A DNA stretch of 64,000 bases from Taxillus chinensis (taxonomy: Eukaryota; Streptophyta; Magnoliopsida; Santalales; Loranthaceae), in contig CM042088.1 of NCBI GenBank assembly GCA_023512835.1, positions 39,908,164-39,972,163 on the forward strand. The letters are read 5' to 3'. Each line of letters begins with the position of its first letter. Within the stretch, counting starts at the first letter, position 1. Positions 45,601-57,908 of this stretch are shown in pieces. Under the pieces are notes generated by a model. That model was not told where the DNA came from. It ran no database searches and saw nothing but the letters and a program-made list of their open reading frames with translations. The position numbers were made by a program, and so were the translations under genes.

Positions 45601-48600
45601 AATGTAGTGTATGCACAATAAACGAACTATTTAGGTATATAGTATACCAAACTACTGACACCATCTTATAACAAAATAATCAATAAATAAGAAAACGGAA
45701 ACTAACACTGACCTCTGATACCAAATAGTGGCTGACATCAGGAGAAGCAACATCTCTGATGTCATCTTCGTAGGATGCATCATGGATTCGTTGCAGAAGG
45801 GAGTCATCAAAATCTCTGTTATTAAGTTAATCAATGGCAATTTAGTGCAATAAAAGCATAGTACTAATCTGAAACTTTTCATGTAATAGCAAGAAAAATA
45901 TTATTAAGTTGACAAGGGAGAACGTGAATGTGCATGAGCACAGAAACTTTTTCAAGGTTTGTATTATCTTACTTGAAGAATCCACCTCTAACATTACAAG
46001 CAACATTTCTTGCCACACAGAGAACTGGAACAGCATTATTTCCCTACAAATGTGAGTTCAAATATCACCAGAGGTATCACTAAATTTTGTATAGATTATT
46101 TCCCACTTGAAAACATAAGAAACGGAAGTAGTATATACTTCGGCCTGAGGAGCATAGTATGGAGCAAATGCAGGAACCACATGCACTCGAGGTTGATCTT
46201 TATCATCCCAAACTTTCAAACGATCATCAATCACCAATGACATCTTAGGATGACAGTTTCCATTTTGAAAGACGTTGTATAGTGACTTCCTTAAGCCTAT
46301 TAAAAATTAATACAGCAAATATCACACAGGAAAGACTGCTATTTCAAAAGGCAACTATGGAAGCACTAATGAATAGATTGAATTACAATCCATATGTATT
46401 TTAAATTCTAACCTGACTTTACACAAACAATGCGATCCAGTAACTCCTTGGAGTTTATAAGATTAAAGTCTGGATCAAGAAGCCTCCACATTTCTAAAGC
46501 ATAATCCCTCTCAGCCATTGTGCAAACATAGACCTCAAAACGCTTGCGACCCTTTGCAGTTAAGTAGTTCCGCAGATCCTCCCATGCAGGTCTCAGCCTC
46601 ACAAGGACACTTGTATCACGAATCTATATTGAGATTCAAAATCAGGATTAGTTAAATGGAAACAACAAACAAAATTTTAATTCCAAGAATTAGAAGCAGT
46701 CTAGATTAAAATAAAACAATAAAAAGGGTTAACACACACAAATAAAAAAAGAAAGGGAAGAAAGGACAATGCATATCTTCATGGGATTTTTGGCTCCAAA
46801 ATATGTAACCTGTCACTGTGGTTCTCACTCTCACCTATATGAATGGCAGAATGGAAAGGGAACTCAAACTGCGACAGATTAACAGATTACAGTTTATAAA
46901 TAAATAGCTACATCTGGCTAACTAAATATACTTGATAACAATAAAAGGCACAACATATGTGTAGCCATCAATATCTAAGATTTGAAAACCCAAAACTCAG
47001 TCCAGAAAAGTAATGAAGTAGCCACACCGAACTGAGACTCATCTGTGTTTGGTTTTTGGACTTACAGAGTACATACCAGTGGGTTAATCCGCGTCAAAAT
47101 AATGTTTCTGTCTTGCAACCGTATAAGTGGCCGAACAATGGGTGGGTGATTGTCAGAAAACGCTGGAACAACCTCTGTCTGAACTTTAAGAACCCTCCCA
47201 TTTTCGATAACCTGATCATTTTCAACATACTGCTTCAATATGTTCTTGTCATCCTGATAACGCTGCACTTCTGCATACATGCCAGAAAGGCGCTGTGGAT
47301 CCAATTCAATAGTTATCTTCCGCTGTAGGGCATCAATCCTATCCTCAAATGATCGCATTGTATTTGCAACTATGAGGGTTTCATCGAGATCAAATACAAT
47401 GCCAAGGCATCTAAGGTTCAACATGGCAAGGCAGGAAGTATAGAGTCCTGGAGAAACACTAAAACCCCAAAAGCATACAAGTGGCCCATCATTCTTCCTA
47501 GAAGACATGGCAACCAAATGGAGCTCTTCTTCTCCAAGTGGCAATACTGCAGTCTGCAAACGAGCATAACCAGTGTATCATTCAGAACATCATACACATG
47601 CGTAAGCCAATGAGTAGTCCATGACCAGTGAATGTGAATTAACAAACAAATAAAGAAATTCATGCATTATATATATAAATATATGAACACTACCACACAT
47701 AAATGAAGAATATTGTATACTTGAGTCGAGTATGCATGTATTGTTAGTATACTTGAACTATATGAACATGGATTACCTACACAAATATTGCTTATAGGTT
47801 AAAAAAACAAAACGTTAAGCTTAGTTATACCCTGAGGCATAAAAACTCACGGCTGAGATTAGGGAATATACATTTTTCAAGACTGGACAAAACAAGTAGA
47901 GGGTCATGAATTCCCAATAACATTCTAATAGAAATAAATGTAACAATTTACACTAACTAAAGCCTGGACACTTTTCCATCTTATTACCCAGAAAATTATG
48001 TTCAGAATGTAACAAGAACAATGCTCCCCAAAAATAACATAATATCATCATTTGTATCATAAACATCAAATTGCAACATACAGATTTGACATTAAGAAAA
48101 TAAATATGCTCGATAAATGAATGGGCCTCGAATAATATGTTAACAGTTACGTTAGTGGACTTCTCTAGTTTGCCTCGATTTTTTTTGGCCGATGGTTTAG
48201 CCGTGATTGTTGAAGTTGCTCTAAAACGTAGTAAAGCACAAACCCTAGTTCCAGTGTCCCTCGCTTTGTCCAAATACTAAAAATTACTCCAATTTTAAAA
48301 TTTTAAAATCCGGGATGATCTAATTTCTTGGTAAAAAGCTTAATTTGATGGATTAGAATTTATGGAGTGAGTTTGGCGTTTCTGATGAGTTGGGTTATAC
48401 CTTATTATCCCTGAGACACGACGAGTGCAAAGAAAAGAGCGGCGTGTCCTGTGACTGCGTCTTTGACTCCATTTTGAAGCAAACTCCACCGGAATTGACG
48501 GTGTGAAGCACAGCCAGTGGTGGGCACCTATCGCTCGCCGGCGAAAAGTGGCTTATTCTGATCCCCTTTTCCCTCAAATCCATCACTTTCTGGTTCTGTC

Positions 48601-48658
48601 CATACACCTCCACTTCACCCAGGAGCTCATTTTCTTTATACACCACTGTTCTCCACAT
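36443..48658 (-). CDS. CPL1: RNA polymerase II CTD phosphatase-like 1 (CPL1 / FRY2)
   Basis: Nuclear phosphatase acting mainly on Ser5-P of the RNA polymerase II CTD; in Arabidopsis it represses stress-inducible genes and affects miRNA processing. Coding exons, 5' to 3': 48658-48401, 47553-47077, 46623-46413, 46296-46139, 46043-45973, 45815-45713, 45553-45470, 45306-44728, 44647-44587, 40482-40352, 40230-40177, 39379-39283, 38474-38239, 38119-38030, 37828-37763, 37331-37258, 36551-36443. They sum to 2859 nt (952 aa; Arabidopsis CPL1 about 967), all GT..AG, open throughout. The FCP1-type catalytic motif DLDET is at about 141-145 and the second acidic block VIDDRLKVW follows in exon 4. Two double-stranded-RNA-binding domains lie at about 698-762 and 833-902, then a basic NKRFKPEF tail. 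Two dsRBDs mark CPL1 rather than the one-domain CPL2. The start chosen is ATG 48658 ([19 protein letters not shown]), matching the family N-terminus. Confidence 0.95.
36862..37140. repeat. Dispersed repeat fragments
   Basis: Two related pieces, about 36862-36945 and 37049-37140, share CCCACAATCAATT(A/G)(G/A)TTTT followed by (G/A)GAATGAAA-type sequence. A third relative occurs at about 41540-41640 (GTTGAGATATATAATCTC, then CCAATTGATTTTGGAGTG). All lie in CPL1 introns. The pattern resembles repeats linked to CCACATCG-type plant retroelements; the family is not identified. Confidence 0.4.
37381..37398. repeat. (GT)9 microsatellite
   Basis: A short GT run followed by a G-rich stretch, in the CPL1 intron upstream of coding exon 16 (it reads as CA repeats on the gene strand). 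Confidence 0.8.
39625..39682. repeat. Compound (CT)15(AT)14 microsatellite
   Basis: A CT array (39625-39654) passing directly into an AT array (39655-39682) within the CPL1 intron between coding exons 11 and 12. Confidence 0.95.
40560..41335. mobile_element. Possible DNA-transposon remnant
   Basis: The right end, read inward on the minus strand, gives GGAGCGGCTAGAGCTAGG then a GGAGGGGCT word, typical of GGGGCGGAGCCAGG-type termini common in plant genomes. The left end (GGGGGTGGCAAGTGGGGACC then GGTCCCCCC) resembles it only loosely. The interior is AT-rich without coding sequence. Confidence 0.3.
42295..44495 (+). mobile_element. 5'-truncated L1-type LINE (dead)
   Basis: Plus-strand remains of a non-LTR retrotransposon ORF2, antisense to CPL1. 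In order: the end of an early RT motif with [18 protein letters not shown], then a TAG stop; [13 protein letters not shown]; the [10 protein letters not shown] motif (42490-42520); later RT and connector sequence with frameshifts ([11 protein letters not shown] near 43000); and a C-terminal zf-RVT region (43807-44118) with the pattern C-x2-C ... H-x4-H-x-C-type spacing (YMCKAS ... NHLFFHC). It ends in an A-rich 3' tail with AATAATAAT. The endonuclease and first RT motifs are missing. Many frameshifts make it non-functional. Confidence 0.85.
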
Positions 48659-49080
48659 TTCGTCTTTAACCACTCAAGAAAATAAAATAAAAAAAACCAA
48701 TTCTTTTTCTTGCTTCGATTCAAATGTTCGTCAACGCATCCGATGATTTGTTTACATCAGTACATCAATATCGTCATGAGATCTGGTTTCGTTACCTTGT
48801 CTCAAGCTATTTTAGTAGTAGTCATTAAAGGGGGGTAGAGAGAGAATATCACCAAATTAGGGTTTCTTGGGGGAGAGCAGATTTTTGTGTATGAAACAAA
48901 CAAAAAAATTAAATCCCAAAACCCAGATTTTCTCTCCCCAACCGATCGACCGATTGATTAATCGAATTGAACCAGTGTCCGAAGATTTCGGAATCAACAC
49001 GATCGAATGGTGGCGTTAGTGCTCTTTTTATTGACAATAGACGAATACAGAAACCCTAGATCCGGAAGGCGAGAGGTCAG
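48659..49080 (-). promoter_or_regulatory. CPL1 5' leader and putative promoter
   Basis: Two telo-box-like words lie upstream of the start codon: TTAGGGTTT at 48857-48865 (AAACCCTAA on the gene strand) and AAACCCTAG at 49051-49059 (CTAGGGTTT on the gene strand). Composition is more balanced than the DNA further right, which fits a leader exon or promoter. GTG at about 48673 extends the frame by five codons but is not a usual plant start. Confidence 0.4.
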
Positions 49081-52034
49081 AGACAAGTCCTACGTCCTTT
49101 TCTTCTTCTTTTTTTTTTTAGTGTGTGCGTTTTTATTTTGTTTTTCTTAAAACACACCCAAAAGGAAAAAAAATAAAAAATAAAAAATAAAAACAAATGA
49201 TGCGAAAATCGACGAGGTTTTTCCTCGTTTTCGAATTCTTGCAACAAGCTGCAACGTAAATCTTGATTTATTATATACGCTGACGTGGCCGTTCGTTTCG
49301 GGTTTTTTTTTTCCTTTTCTTTTCTGAACACAATTTTTTAAAAATATAAAAAGGTAAATAACAATACGCTTTTTAACGCATTGTTTGCCTTCCCTCATAC
49401 TTAAGGAAAGCATCAATTATTAAGCATTAGTTATTTCCACTTTACTATATTTTAATCAAATAATTAGCTTTTATAAATTATAATTATTTTAATTTTATAT
49501 TATAAAATAAGAGGTTTAATAATATTTTAATATTTTAATTAAAATATTAATTTAAATAATATAACTCCCTCACCACACACCTGTCGCGCGACAAGGTTCC
49601 TCCTCCCCCCTTTCACCTGCCGCATTAGGTCTCTCTCTTTCCTCTTTGCCCACCGCTTCAAGTCTCCCCCCTCTCCCTTCACCCACCGTGTCAGATCTCG
49701 CCCCCTCCACTTTTCACCCCGACACGTGCAGTGGTTTCCTCTCTTTCTCTCTCTCTCCTCACCCATTGTCACACGCTTCTCTTCCCTCATGCCTTCCCCA
49801 ATCGCGTTAGTGTTAATCAGATCATCACAAAACTTATTATTTTATTACAACATAATTTTTAGTCAACTGGCTAAATTTGGTCAGCCATTTAATCACAGGC
49901 TAAAATTACTATAGCAATATAGAATCTATTGCATAAGTGTTTTTTTTTCTTTTAGTTGTATTTTGATTAAATTTAACTTTTACCTAGTATGAGTGATATT
50001 ATAATTTAAATTTTATGTTTCAAATATGATTTCATTTAAACCAATTATATTTAGTTATATGGACACGAAAATATCATTGGTGTTTTCTGATTATCACTCT
50101 GTTAAATATCATAAGTTATTATATTAGTGATTAATTAATTTACTATTTACTATCAAAATGAGAACTTTCACACTAATGTATTTATTTATTTCTTTCTTTT
50201 TAAAATATTAGAGTTGAGTGGTTCCTGAAATAAGTTTTTATTTTGACACTACAAATATATATTAATAAATTGTTAGTAATAACTATATAATATTAAGGAG
50301 ACCAACCGACTAATTCTATGTAACAAATAATTAAAATGGAATAAAAATACGTTTGGAGGAGGTCAATATATTAATTATACGTGAAGTTTTAATATAATAA
50401 ATATAGCATTTCTCATTTGATAGCCTAGTTGATGCAATCTCACATTTTGTGGAGATCTTACTTTTAAACATTAAAAGTATCATGCGATAGAGGTGAGCGG
50501 ATTTTAAATATAGTATGAAGTGAGTATATATTTAAAAAATATTTAAAATAAAAATAAAAATATAACATATTAGTAAGCACATTAAAATCAGGACAAAGAT
50601 AAGCATTGCTTAAAAACAAATAAAATTTCCTAATTGTAGTTATGGTTGGACTAGCAGCTGTGATGTTAGATATAAAAATATAATTATATTGTGTTTTTAC
50701 AAATGCGTGAAAATGGTAAAGCACACCACAATAAGTGTTAAAACAAAATGTAAGTTGATCAAGTAGCATGAAGTGTGAGGTTTAGGTCAAAGGTGCAACG
50801 CTCTCAAATTCAGGACTTATATAATGGATACATTTGGATAAATCAAATATACAATTTGAGTTTCAAAATTCAAACCATCAATTATTAAATTAAAATTCAA
50901 TTTAAAAGCTTAGAGTTTAGGATTTGGAGACTAAGTGATCATAAATTATTATTACACATGTACTATAAAAAATCTTAAACCCACAAAACTTTATTATGAA
51001 GTGTTCATCAACTTTTTTTATTCTAGTTTAGTTATTCCCTTAATTATATGGGTTTTAAAAGGAATAATAATTTAGTGAACTTAAATAGTACACAAACGAT
51101 AAATATAAATGAGAAAAATAAGCATAAGAAATTATAAAAATAACATGATAAGGCATGAAAGGAGATCATAATGAATAACACAACAAATGAGATTTCATAA
51201 TTGTTGCACATCATTTGTAAAGATCATATGGATAACATAACATATATAATAACATAATTATCCAGAATTACTCTCTAAATATAATAACATAACATATTAT
51301 TAGTCGGATTAATACTCTTCTGTAATACTTTCTACCTATTACATTAGAAGTATTTATAGAACCATAAATGAACTTATGTAGAATATTATATTATTAATTA
51401 AACACTATAAGATTTCTCACGATCAAGGTAAATAACACACGATGATAACATTTAAATAATAATATGATGTTTAACAACAAGAAAAATATATTTATAATTA
51501 TAAACTCAATCAATAAAATGAACTATTAAGAGATATCATAGAAGAAACTAAAATTTATTTATAAATAAAATAAAGAAATAAAAATACAAGCAAAAGGAGA
51601 AAACTCGTACAAAACAAAAAAAAGGAAAATAAAAATTAGAAAAGAGAAAAGTCTTACAATCTTTTTTCTCGTTCAATGAGTATTAAAACTTTTGAAAATG
51701 TATTATAGTTTTTATTTTATTTATTAATTAGTACGGTACATTAAGATAGACATAATCTTAAAACATATAAAAAGATAATTATAACAATCGATATATATAT
51801 ATATATAGTCATATATTTAGGCATTTAATAGCAGAACCAACAATATAATCATAACTTATATATCAGTATTTTATGTGTATATATATACAGTTATACACAC
51901 ACACGCGAAGAGGTGAAAATGATGTGTGTGATTTTATGTTCTTTATGTATTTTTGCTGATAATTTAATTATTATTGATTATTGATCTAATTTGCAATTTT
52001 ATTAAACAATTAAAATTTATTCAACTGGGATTAG

Positions 52035-52058
52035 ATATATATATATATATATATATAT
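52035..52058. repeat. (AT)12 microsatellite
   Basis: An uninterrupted AT array within a very AT-rich stretch; several shorter ones are nearby. Confidence 0.85.
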
Positions 52059-52089
52059 GCTACAGCATGTGAAATCGGGGTAATTATTG

Positions 52090-53583
52090 GAGAAAGCTAC
52101 GACCAAGGACGTATCCAAAACTTTCAGGGGACCGACATACAAATAGTTAAAATTATTATAATTTATTTTTAGAAGCTATTGTTTTAAATGTCACAAGTAA
52201 TAACATAAAAATATAAAAAAATTATTTTTTCCTATAATTAAATCTTATATAACTTTTTAAAAAATATATAATTAATTTACTATCATTATAGTTGATAACA
52301 TCTTCATCGTTAATACTTTTGAACAATAATTCATATTTATATTTAAATTTAAATAGTAGTAAAGACTAAAAATATAACTATATATATAAGAGTTTATTGA
52401 TTGTATGTATATATATTGGAGTAGCATAAATGGAAACGTAACTTTCTTTAAAAATATCAAACAATTCATAGATAAATCAATTTTTGTTGGAATCTTATTT
52501 TGTGTAAGTTCTGTTTAATAATTATATATACATATATATATATATAAAAGAAATCTCTTGATATACAATAGTTAAGTAATTTATTAATGACTTTTAAATC
52601 ATATCACACATATGATCGTATAATATAAAATTTATATTTGTCAATGATCGAAAATCATACTTTATATGAATAATATCATGCTTTATATGACTATTGGTAT
52701 ATATATCATATAATTTATATATATTAGGCTTTAAATAAATTTATATTAAACTAATAGATTTATATGATTTAATTAATTAAATTATCTATTTTATATTATA
52801 TATATGATATAAATTAAATTAATCTATGACTATAATATTAAATTATATAATTCTTTAATTTATGATTAGATGACTCACACTATTAATTTATTAAAATGAT
52901 ATAATTTGTTATTTTATGCATACAATCTTAGAAATTTTATATTTATCATTATATATTAATATTATGTTTTATGACCCATTATTGTTTTATTGTTTTATTA
53001 ATATTATAATAATTTATTTATAAATAATTTTTCTTTAAATTACACAGACACACATATATATATATATATTCAAAAAATGGGGGGCACCCCGACACTATTC
53101 TTTACTAGTGTCAACATGATTGGTTGGTGAAAACAATCCAAAAATAAAAATACATATATTCAATTAAGGTGATTTTTAATAAAAAAAATTAAAAATAGAT
53201 TTTGAGAACATAAAACTAAATACAATACAAAACATGTTCTTAAGTTTTAAATATTCACTTATTTAAAGAATCAAATGTCTCGTTCGGGAAAAGCTTTCTT
53301 CAGATTTAAACAAGGCAGTATGAGCTTCATTGCTTTGGGCCTTCGGCAGTGGGAGACAGGAGCGAGAGACCAGAACGTCAAAGCTCGAAGATTCGGAGTC
53401 GGAGTTGTGCTTCGTGCGTGTATGTCATATTTATTTAAAGTTACAACCATTATAAAACTGATAATTGAGAGACCTGAGGAGCCAAAAAGGTTAAAATATA
53501 ATTTTATATATCATTATATGTATATATTAATTAATAATTTCAAAACTGAAGAGGCCCCCCCAAAAGTCTGGGTCTGCCCCGAT
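52090..53583. mobile_element. Possible DNA transposon with G-rich terminal inverted repeats
   Basis: The left end (GGACGTATCCAAAACTTTCA then GGGG) and the reverse complement of the right end (GGGGCAGACCCAGACTTTTG then GGGGGGCC) align as degenerate inverted repeats, like the GGGGCGGA(T/G)CCA-type termini frequent in plant DNA elements. The interior is AT-rich; near its right end lies a plus-strand frame of 103 codons (53275-53586) with no recognised domain. No transposase is visible and no target duplication was confirmed. Confidence 0.35.
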
Positions 53584-55645
53584 TAAATACTACCCATTTT
53601 TCTCGTGAAATCGAACCCAAGCCACTTTTGACTTAGACCACCTTCCCTATAAGCCTACCGACACTGTGGATCAATGTGCTCAAATTTGAAGCCAATAGCT
53701 ACTTTATGGGCTTAAATTCACGTTAGAAGTCATATTTGATCATGAATATGGGGGGCACTTTCAAGGTTTAATCATGAATGCCACATTTGTGACCTTTAGC
53801 TAATATCTTTCTTTGCGCTTTTGATATGCTTTTCTAATCATAACAGATTTTTCCGTATTAATTTTAGTTTAATAACATATTTACCTACACATAAATACAT
53901 GCTAATAAATAGAGGGGTTAAAAAATGCACATTTAGTGACCTGTATTCGAGATTTATTTAGCATTTGATCTAATACGTTTGACTGTATTGGAAGAAAAAT
54001 ATTATGTGAAATCATTGCAGAAACTAACGGTTATGTTTTTTCTATCTTTCTTTGATAATCATGTTGTAATATCATTATTTATTAATTATGAAATTTTGAT
54101 TATATGTAATAATATTCTTGAATAAATCATATATAATACCTTATATATATTTAAAAAAAACCAACTCAGGTAAACACTGCAAAATAAACAAATTGTTAGG
54201 TTTTATTTTTACTTCTAAATAGTAAATACACGTTATAAAAGTGAGTACATCCTTTTATTTTTGGATAAAAGAAGTCATAGATATGGGAAACAAAATGTTA
54301 CGAACGGATTGGGAACAAAAATTAATATTATCATGACAATTATAATTGCCTTGGCACGCCATTACAAAAATATATAGATAGATTGTTCAATTAATTCACA
54401 TATAAGTATTATTATGACCTTATATATGATTTTTTTGTATTAATTTATTTTTTATATCTATATTTTTCTTAAAATAATATTTAAAAGTTAAAAAAATTAA
54501 TTACCCAAAATTTATAGTCGGGTGAAAAGTTAAAGATTGCGTGGTGGGTGAGTTATAGAATCTGATTTTTAAAATATTTTGTCCATTATATATTTAATAA
54601 CTTTATATTTTATTATTTTTATATTTATTCAAGTGATATAATTGTATTTAATATTTTGTTTGATCCACGATATCTCTAAATGTGTGTATTTACTCCTCTC
54701 ATTTTAGTTTTCATGTGTCGATAATAGTTTCTTCTTTACTAGTTTTTTCATGTTTTAGCTCTAAATCACTTGGTTTCTACCTTGTTTGCTCTTGCCTGTT
54801 AAAGGGAGCGTAATTTTAAAGCAAAATATTGGGATAAATATGTGATAAAATATATGAAATTAAGTTTGTTCAATTCTAGGGCTTGTTTGATACACAGGAA
54901 TAAAATTGAAAGAAATAGAATCAACATGAAAATGAAAAGGAATGTGAATGAGAATATGAATGATTAATTACTTTATTAATACTCTTAATAAGGTATTATT
55001 TTTAAAAATTATAAATATATTCCCATCTTTCTCCAAGCAAATTGTGTAATTAATGTTAAATTAAAATTTGACATTGTGGTCCCCCCAATCTCTCTCTTGC
55101 AAGCACGGCCTTTGCCACTTCCACAATCTTCTGACCTGTTACGGTTGCCAACGCCCCACTTCGATTCGTTATTGGCGACACAACCCCCCCCCCCCCCTCT
55201 CTCTCTCTCGACGAAACCCCCCATCTCTCTCTTTGATGAACATGTCCGATGAACCCTTCCGAAGATGACCCCAACTACAATCCAAGGGCAAGAGTATAAG
55301 ATTGATTCCCCTCTCTAAGGGAATGACTAAATATTCGAGGGTGGGCATGGAGCAGGGAATCAACATTACCTTAATTAAGGCAATATTATTCCTAAGGTAA
55401 TGAATCATTCCCTTCTCTTTTTGTACCAAAAAAAAAGAATGAAATAAATTCAATTCAATTTCATTCTCATGTACCAAACATGCTATTAGGTTTTACATGC
55501 CCTCGTATAATACTCGGCAAGCAATTGTATAAAAATAATTTAGAAAGGAAATAAAAAAAATTAAAGGACTATTTGAATACAGATAAGTGTTAAGAAGTTA
55601 CCATACGACCAAGGATAAAAAACAATGCATAACTTAAGTAATTAT

Positions 55646-57760
55646 TGTCACGCCCTCAATTCTAAGAGACCTAAAACCAGGCACATGACTACCCCCTACC
55701 CGCACCCGAGGGCAAGAGGTTGGTGATTAGCATTGAAAGGGGCACACTGCAGGTGCTATTTAAATGCATCCGTACAATCATACAAGGGTATTCTTATACA
55801 TTCATAAAACCATACAACTGAATGAAATATCAAATAAAATATCGTCATGGTATAATATACATATCATGAGAACTAGCACAACAACCACGGACCCATGTTC
55901 GAAAAGAAAATATAGTAATAATATAAAACGATCAAAATGGATATAAAGTCTCATACATCAACGAGATTTGGTCTGCTCGATCTGTTCGATTGCAAATATT
56001 GTGGCTACTTCCTTCCTGAACCTGAAAGTCAAGACAACAACATAAGGTGAGCACAAAGGCTTAATAGGTAACTTACAACACACAACCTATGTATACATGT
56101 GCCAGTGAATGCATAACCACACAATAATGTACTGAGTGTCCTATATAAACACAACTAAAAGCATAAACACCCAATGTCCACAAAATCAAGTCACACAAAC
56201 AGTTCACAGTTCATCTGATCAGCACAGGGTAAGGCTCTTATAGTCTGCTCGCCACAATGGGAACACGACATGAAAAGCTAACCGCCCATGGGACCTTCCG
56301 CTGTCAACCAACCATGTAGGAGACCTCAGCTCCTAGCCAGGCTTATATGGGAGCTCGGTTGACTAACCAATCAAACTAACAAATCAATACAAGTATGACA
56401 TTAGGGTTTTACAACACTCCCTCTGTAACAGAGGCCGGTCTCCGCAAATCTGTCATCATGTCTTAACCAAGAGAGATAATTTTTGTAAAAAATATTTTCT
56501 TGAAATAAAAAGTACCCCAAATGGTTTCTCATATTATACCTAAGATAACCTGAATTTTAGAAATTTCTCTTAGAGGTCTAACTTAAGGGTGTGCATCTAT
56601 CCGCCCAATCCGCTTTATCTGCTCGACCTAACCCGAACCTACCCGCTACCCACAAATAAAAATTATTAAAATAAGTGGGTTAGTTAAAAATTTTAATTTA
56701 TAGTGAATTGAGTCGATTGGCGAGTGAGAATGCTCAAACTCGCTACTAACCTGACCCGCTGCACTCTATTGTAAAAATAGAGTAAACCTTATCATTTATC
56801 TATTAGACATTAGTTCATTATTATCTCTCTCATTGTGAGAAGTGAAAATTATGTAGCATGACGCCTATGATTGTGAGTTTGTGATGTTATGATCCATAAA
56901 TCTTATATCTTTTCTCATTTGTAATTATAAATACTTAGTAAATAAAATAATATACGTTTGATTATAATTATTTTATACGTTCAATTTTTAAAATGTTTGT
57001 CATTTAATTATATACTGGTAAATGGCGGTTAACACCTGCTCAACCCACTAGTTAGTATCCACCAAAAATTTAACAAACTCTCTGATTATTGAGGTTAATG
57101 GGTTGGTTGAAAGGTAAAAGAATTAGTCACCCGTTAATGACAGATCAGTTGATGATTTAGCCTTTCACCCCCCCCCCCTCGGATGCATGCACACCCCTAC
57201 TCTAACCCTACTTTTTAAGTAGTTACCTCTAACCAAAAATTGGATTTTTTTTTCGAGATTTAGTACTAATTTTCATTTCTCACATTTTGAAGGAGTGAAA
57301 ATTTGATTTTCTAGGATTTTTCTTTGAATCAATAAAAGGGATACTTCTTTATTTACATTGCAGCTTAAGTAAATTAAGTCCTTTGGAATACTGCTTCGGA
57401 GCTTCGTAGAATTCTACTTCGGAGCCCTACCTCGAAGCTCGAAGCCCTGCTTCGAAGGTCTTGACCTATAGTACTGACTCGAAGCTGCTCAGATCTTCGA
57501 CCCTTCGACCCTTCAAACCTTCGAACCTACGAACCTTCAAGCCAAACCTTTGAACCTACGAACCAAACCTTCAACCCTTAATGCGTTGCCAACCTAATAG
57601 TTCGCTAAGAGTCTTGTTCATTATCGTTTTAGTCTGTTCTTCGTCTGTAATCGACCCAACGACCTCACAATGCTCACTAATACATGTTTACTGAACAAAC
57701 TACTATATATACCCCAAAACACGTCCTAAATGTCTCTAAATCGCACGATAACAACAGTAA
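55646..57760 (-). repeat. Old, truncated gypsy LTR
   Basis: Begins TGTCACGCCCTCAATTCTAA and is homologous, in order and orientation, to the LTR at 57909-60151. Shared landmarks include CCCGCACCCGA near the left end, GGTTGGTGA(T/C)TAGCA, ATTTTTCTTTGAATC followed by ATTTACATTG, a TTCGA-rich array, and an ACTATATAT segment. Divergence is high. The right part is lost or replaced by unrelated sequence before the younger LTR begins. Confidence 0.7.
57395..57560. repeat. TTCGAA-rich array in the old LTR
   Basis: Repeated CTTCGAA/CCTTCGACC/CCTTCGAACCTACGAACC words with no fixed period. It is the positional counterpart of the array in the younger LTR at 59092-59355. Confidence 0.7.
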
Positions 57761-57908
57761 TACACACACACATATATATATTTACAGATTATATTCATCT
57801 AGATCTAGATACAAATTTTCATGGTTGACTTCTCAACCCTCATGCAATACACGGTTATAAAACTCCTAGATCATAGAAACATATACCTAAAACGATCTAT
57901 ATTTGATC

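Larger units (their letters stand above)
49081..55645. other. AT-rich intergenic DNA
   Basis: No gene is supported. It contains a pyrimidine-rich zone (49560-49790) whose minus-strand frame is a repetitive K/R/G/E peptide, long TA runs (for example 52035-52058 and near 53055), and many short AT-rich frames. The frame at 53275-53586 appears to sit inside a mobile-element remnant. Composition suggests old transposon-derived DNA or a matrix-attachment-like tract; this is not proven. Confidence 0.4.

Noticed and set aside
48659..48673. Upstream start for CPL1 (GTG at 48673)
   Set aside because: Not an ATG; family N-termini align with the methionine at 48658.
49539..49790. Minus-strand frame of 83 codons rich in K, R, G and E
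   Set aside because: It is the translation of a pyrimidine-rich low-complexity stretch; no domain is visible.
55009..55477. Overlapping frames on both strands around a C-run and CTCT repeat
   Set aside because: Low-complexity G/E/R-rich translations caused by C10 and CT repeats; no gene.
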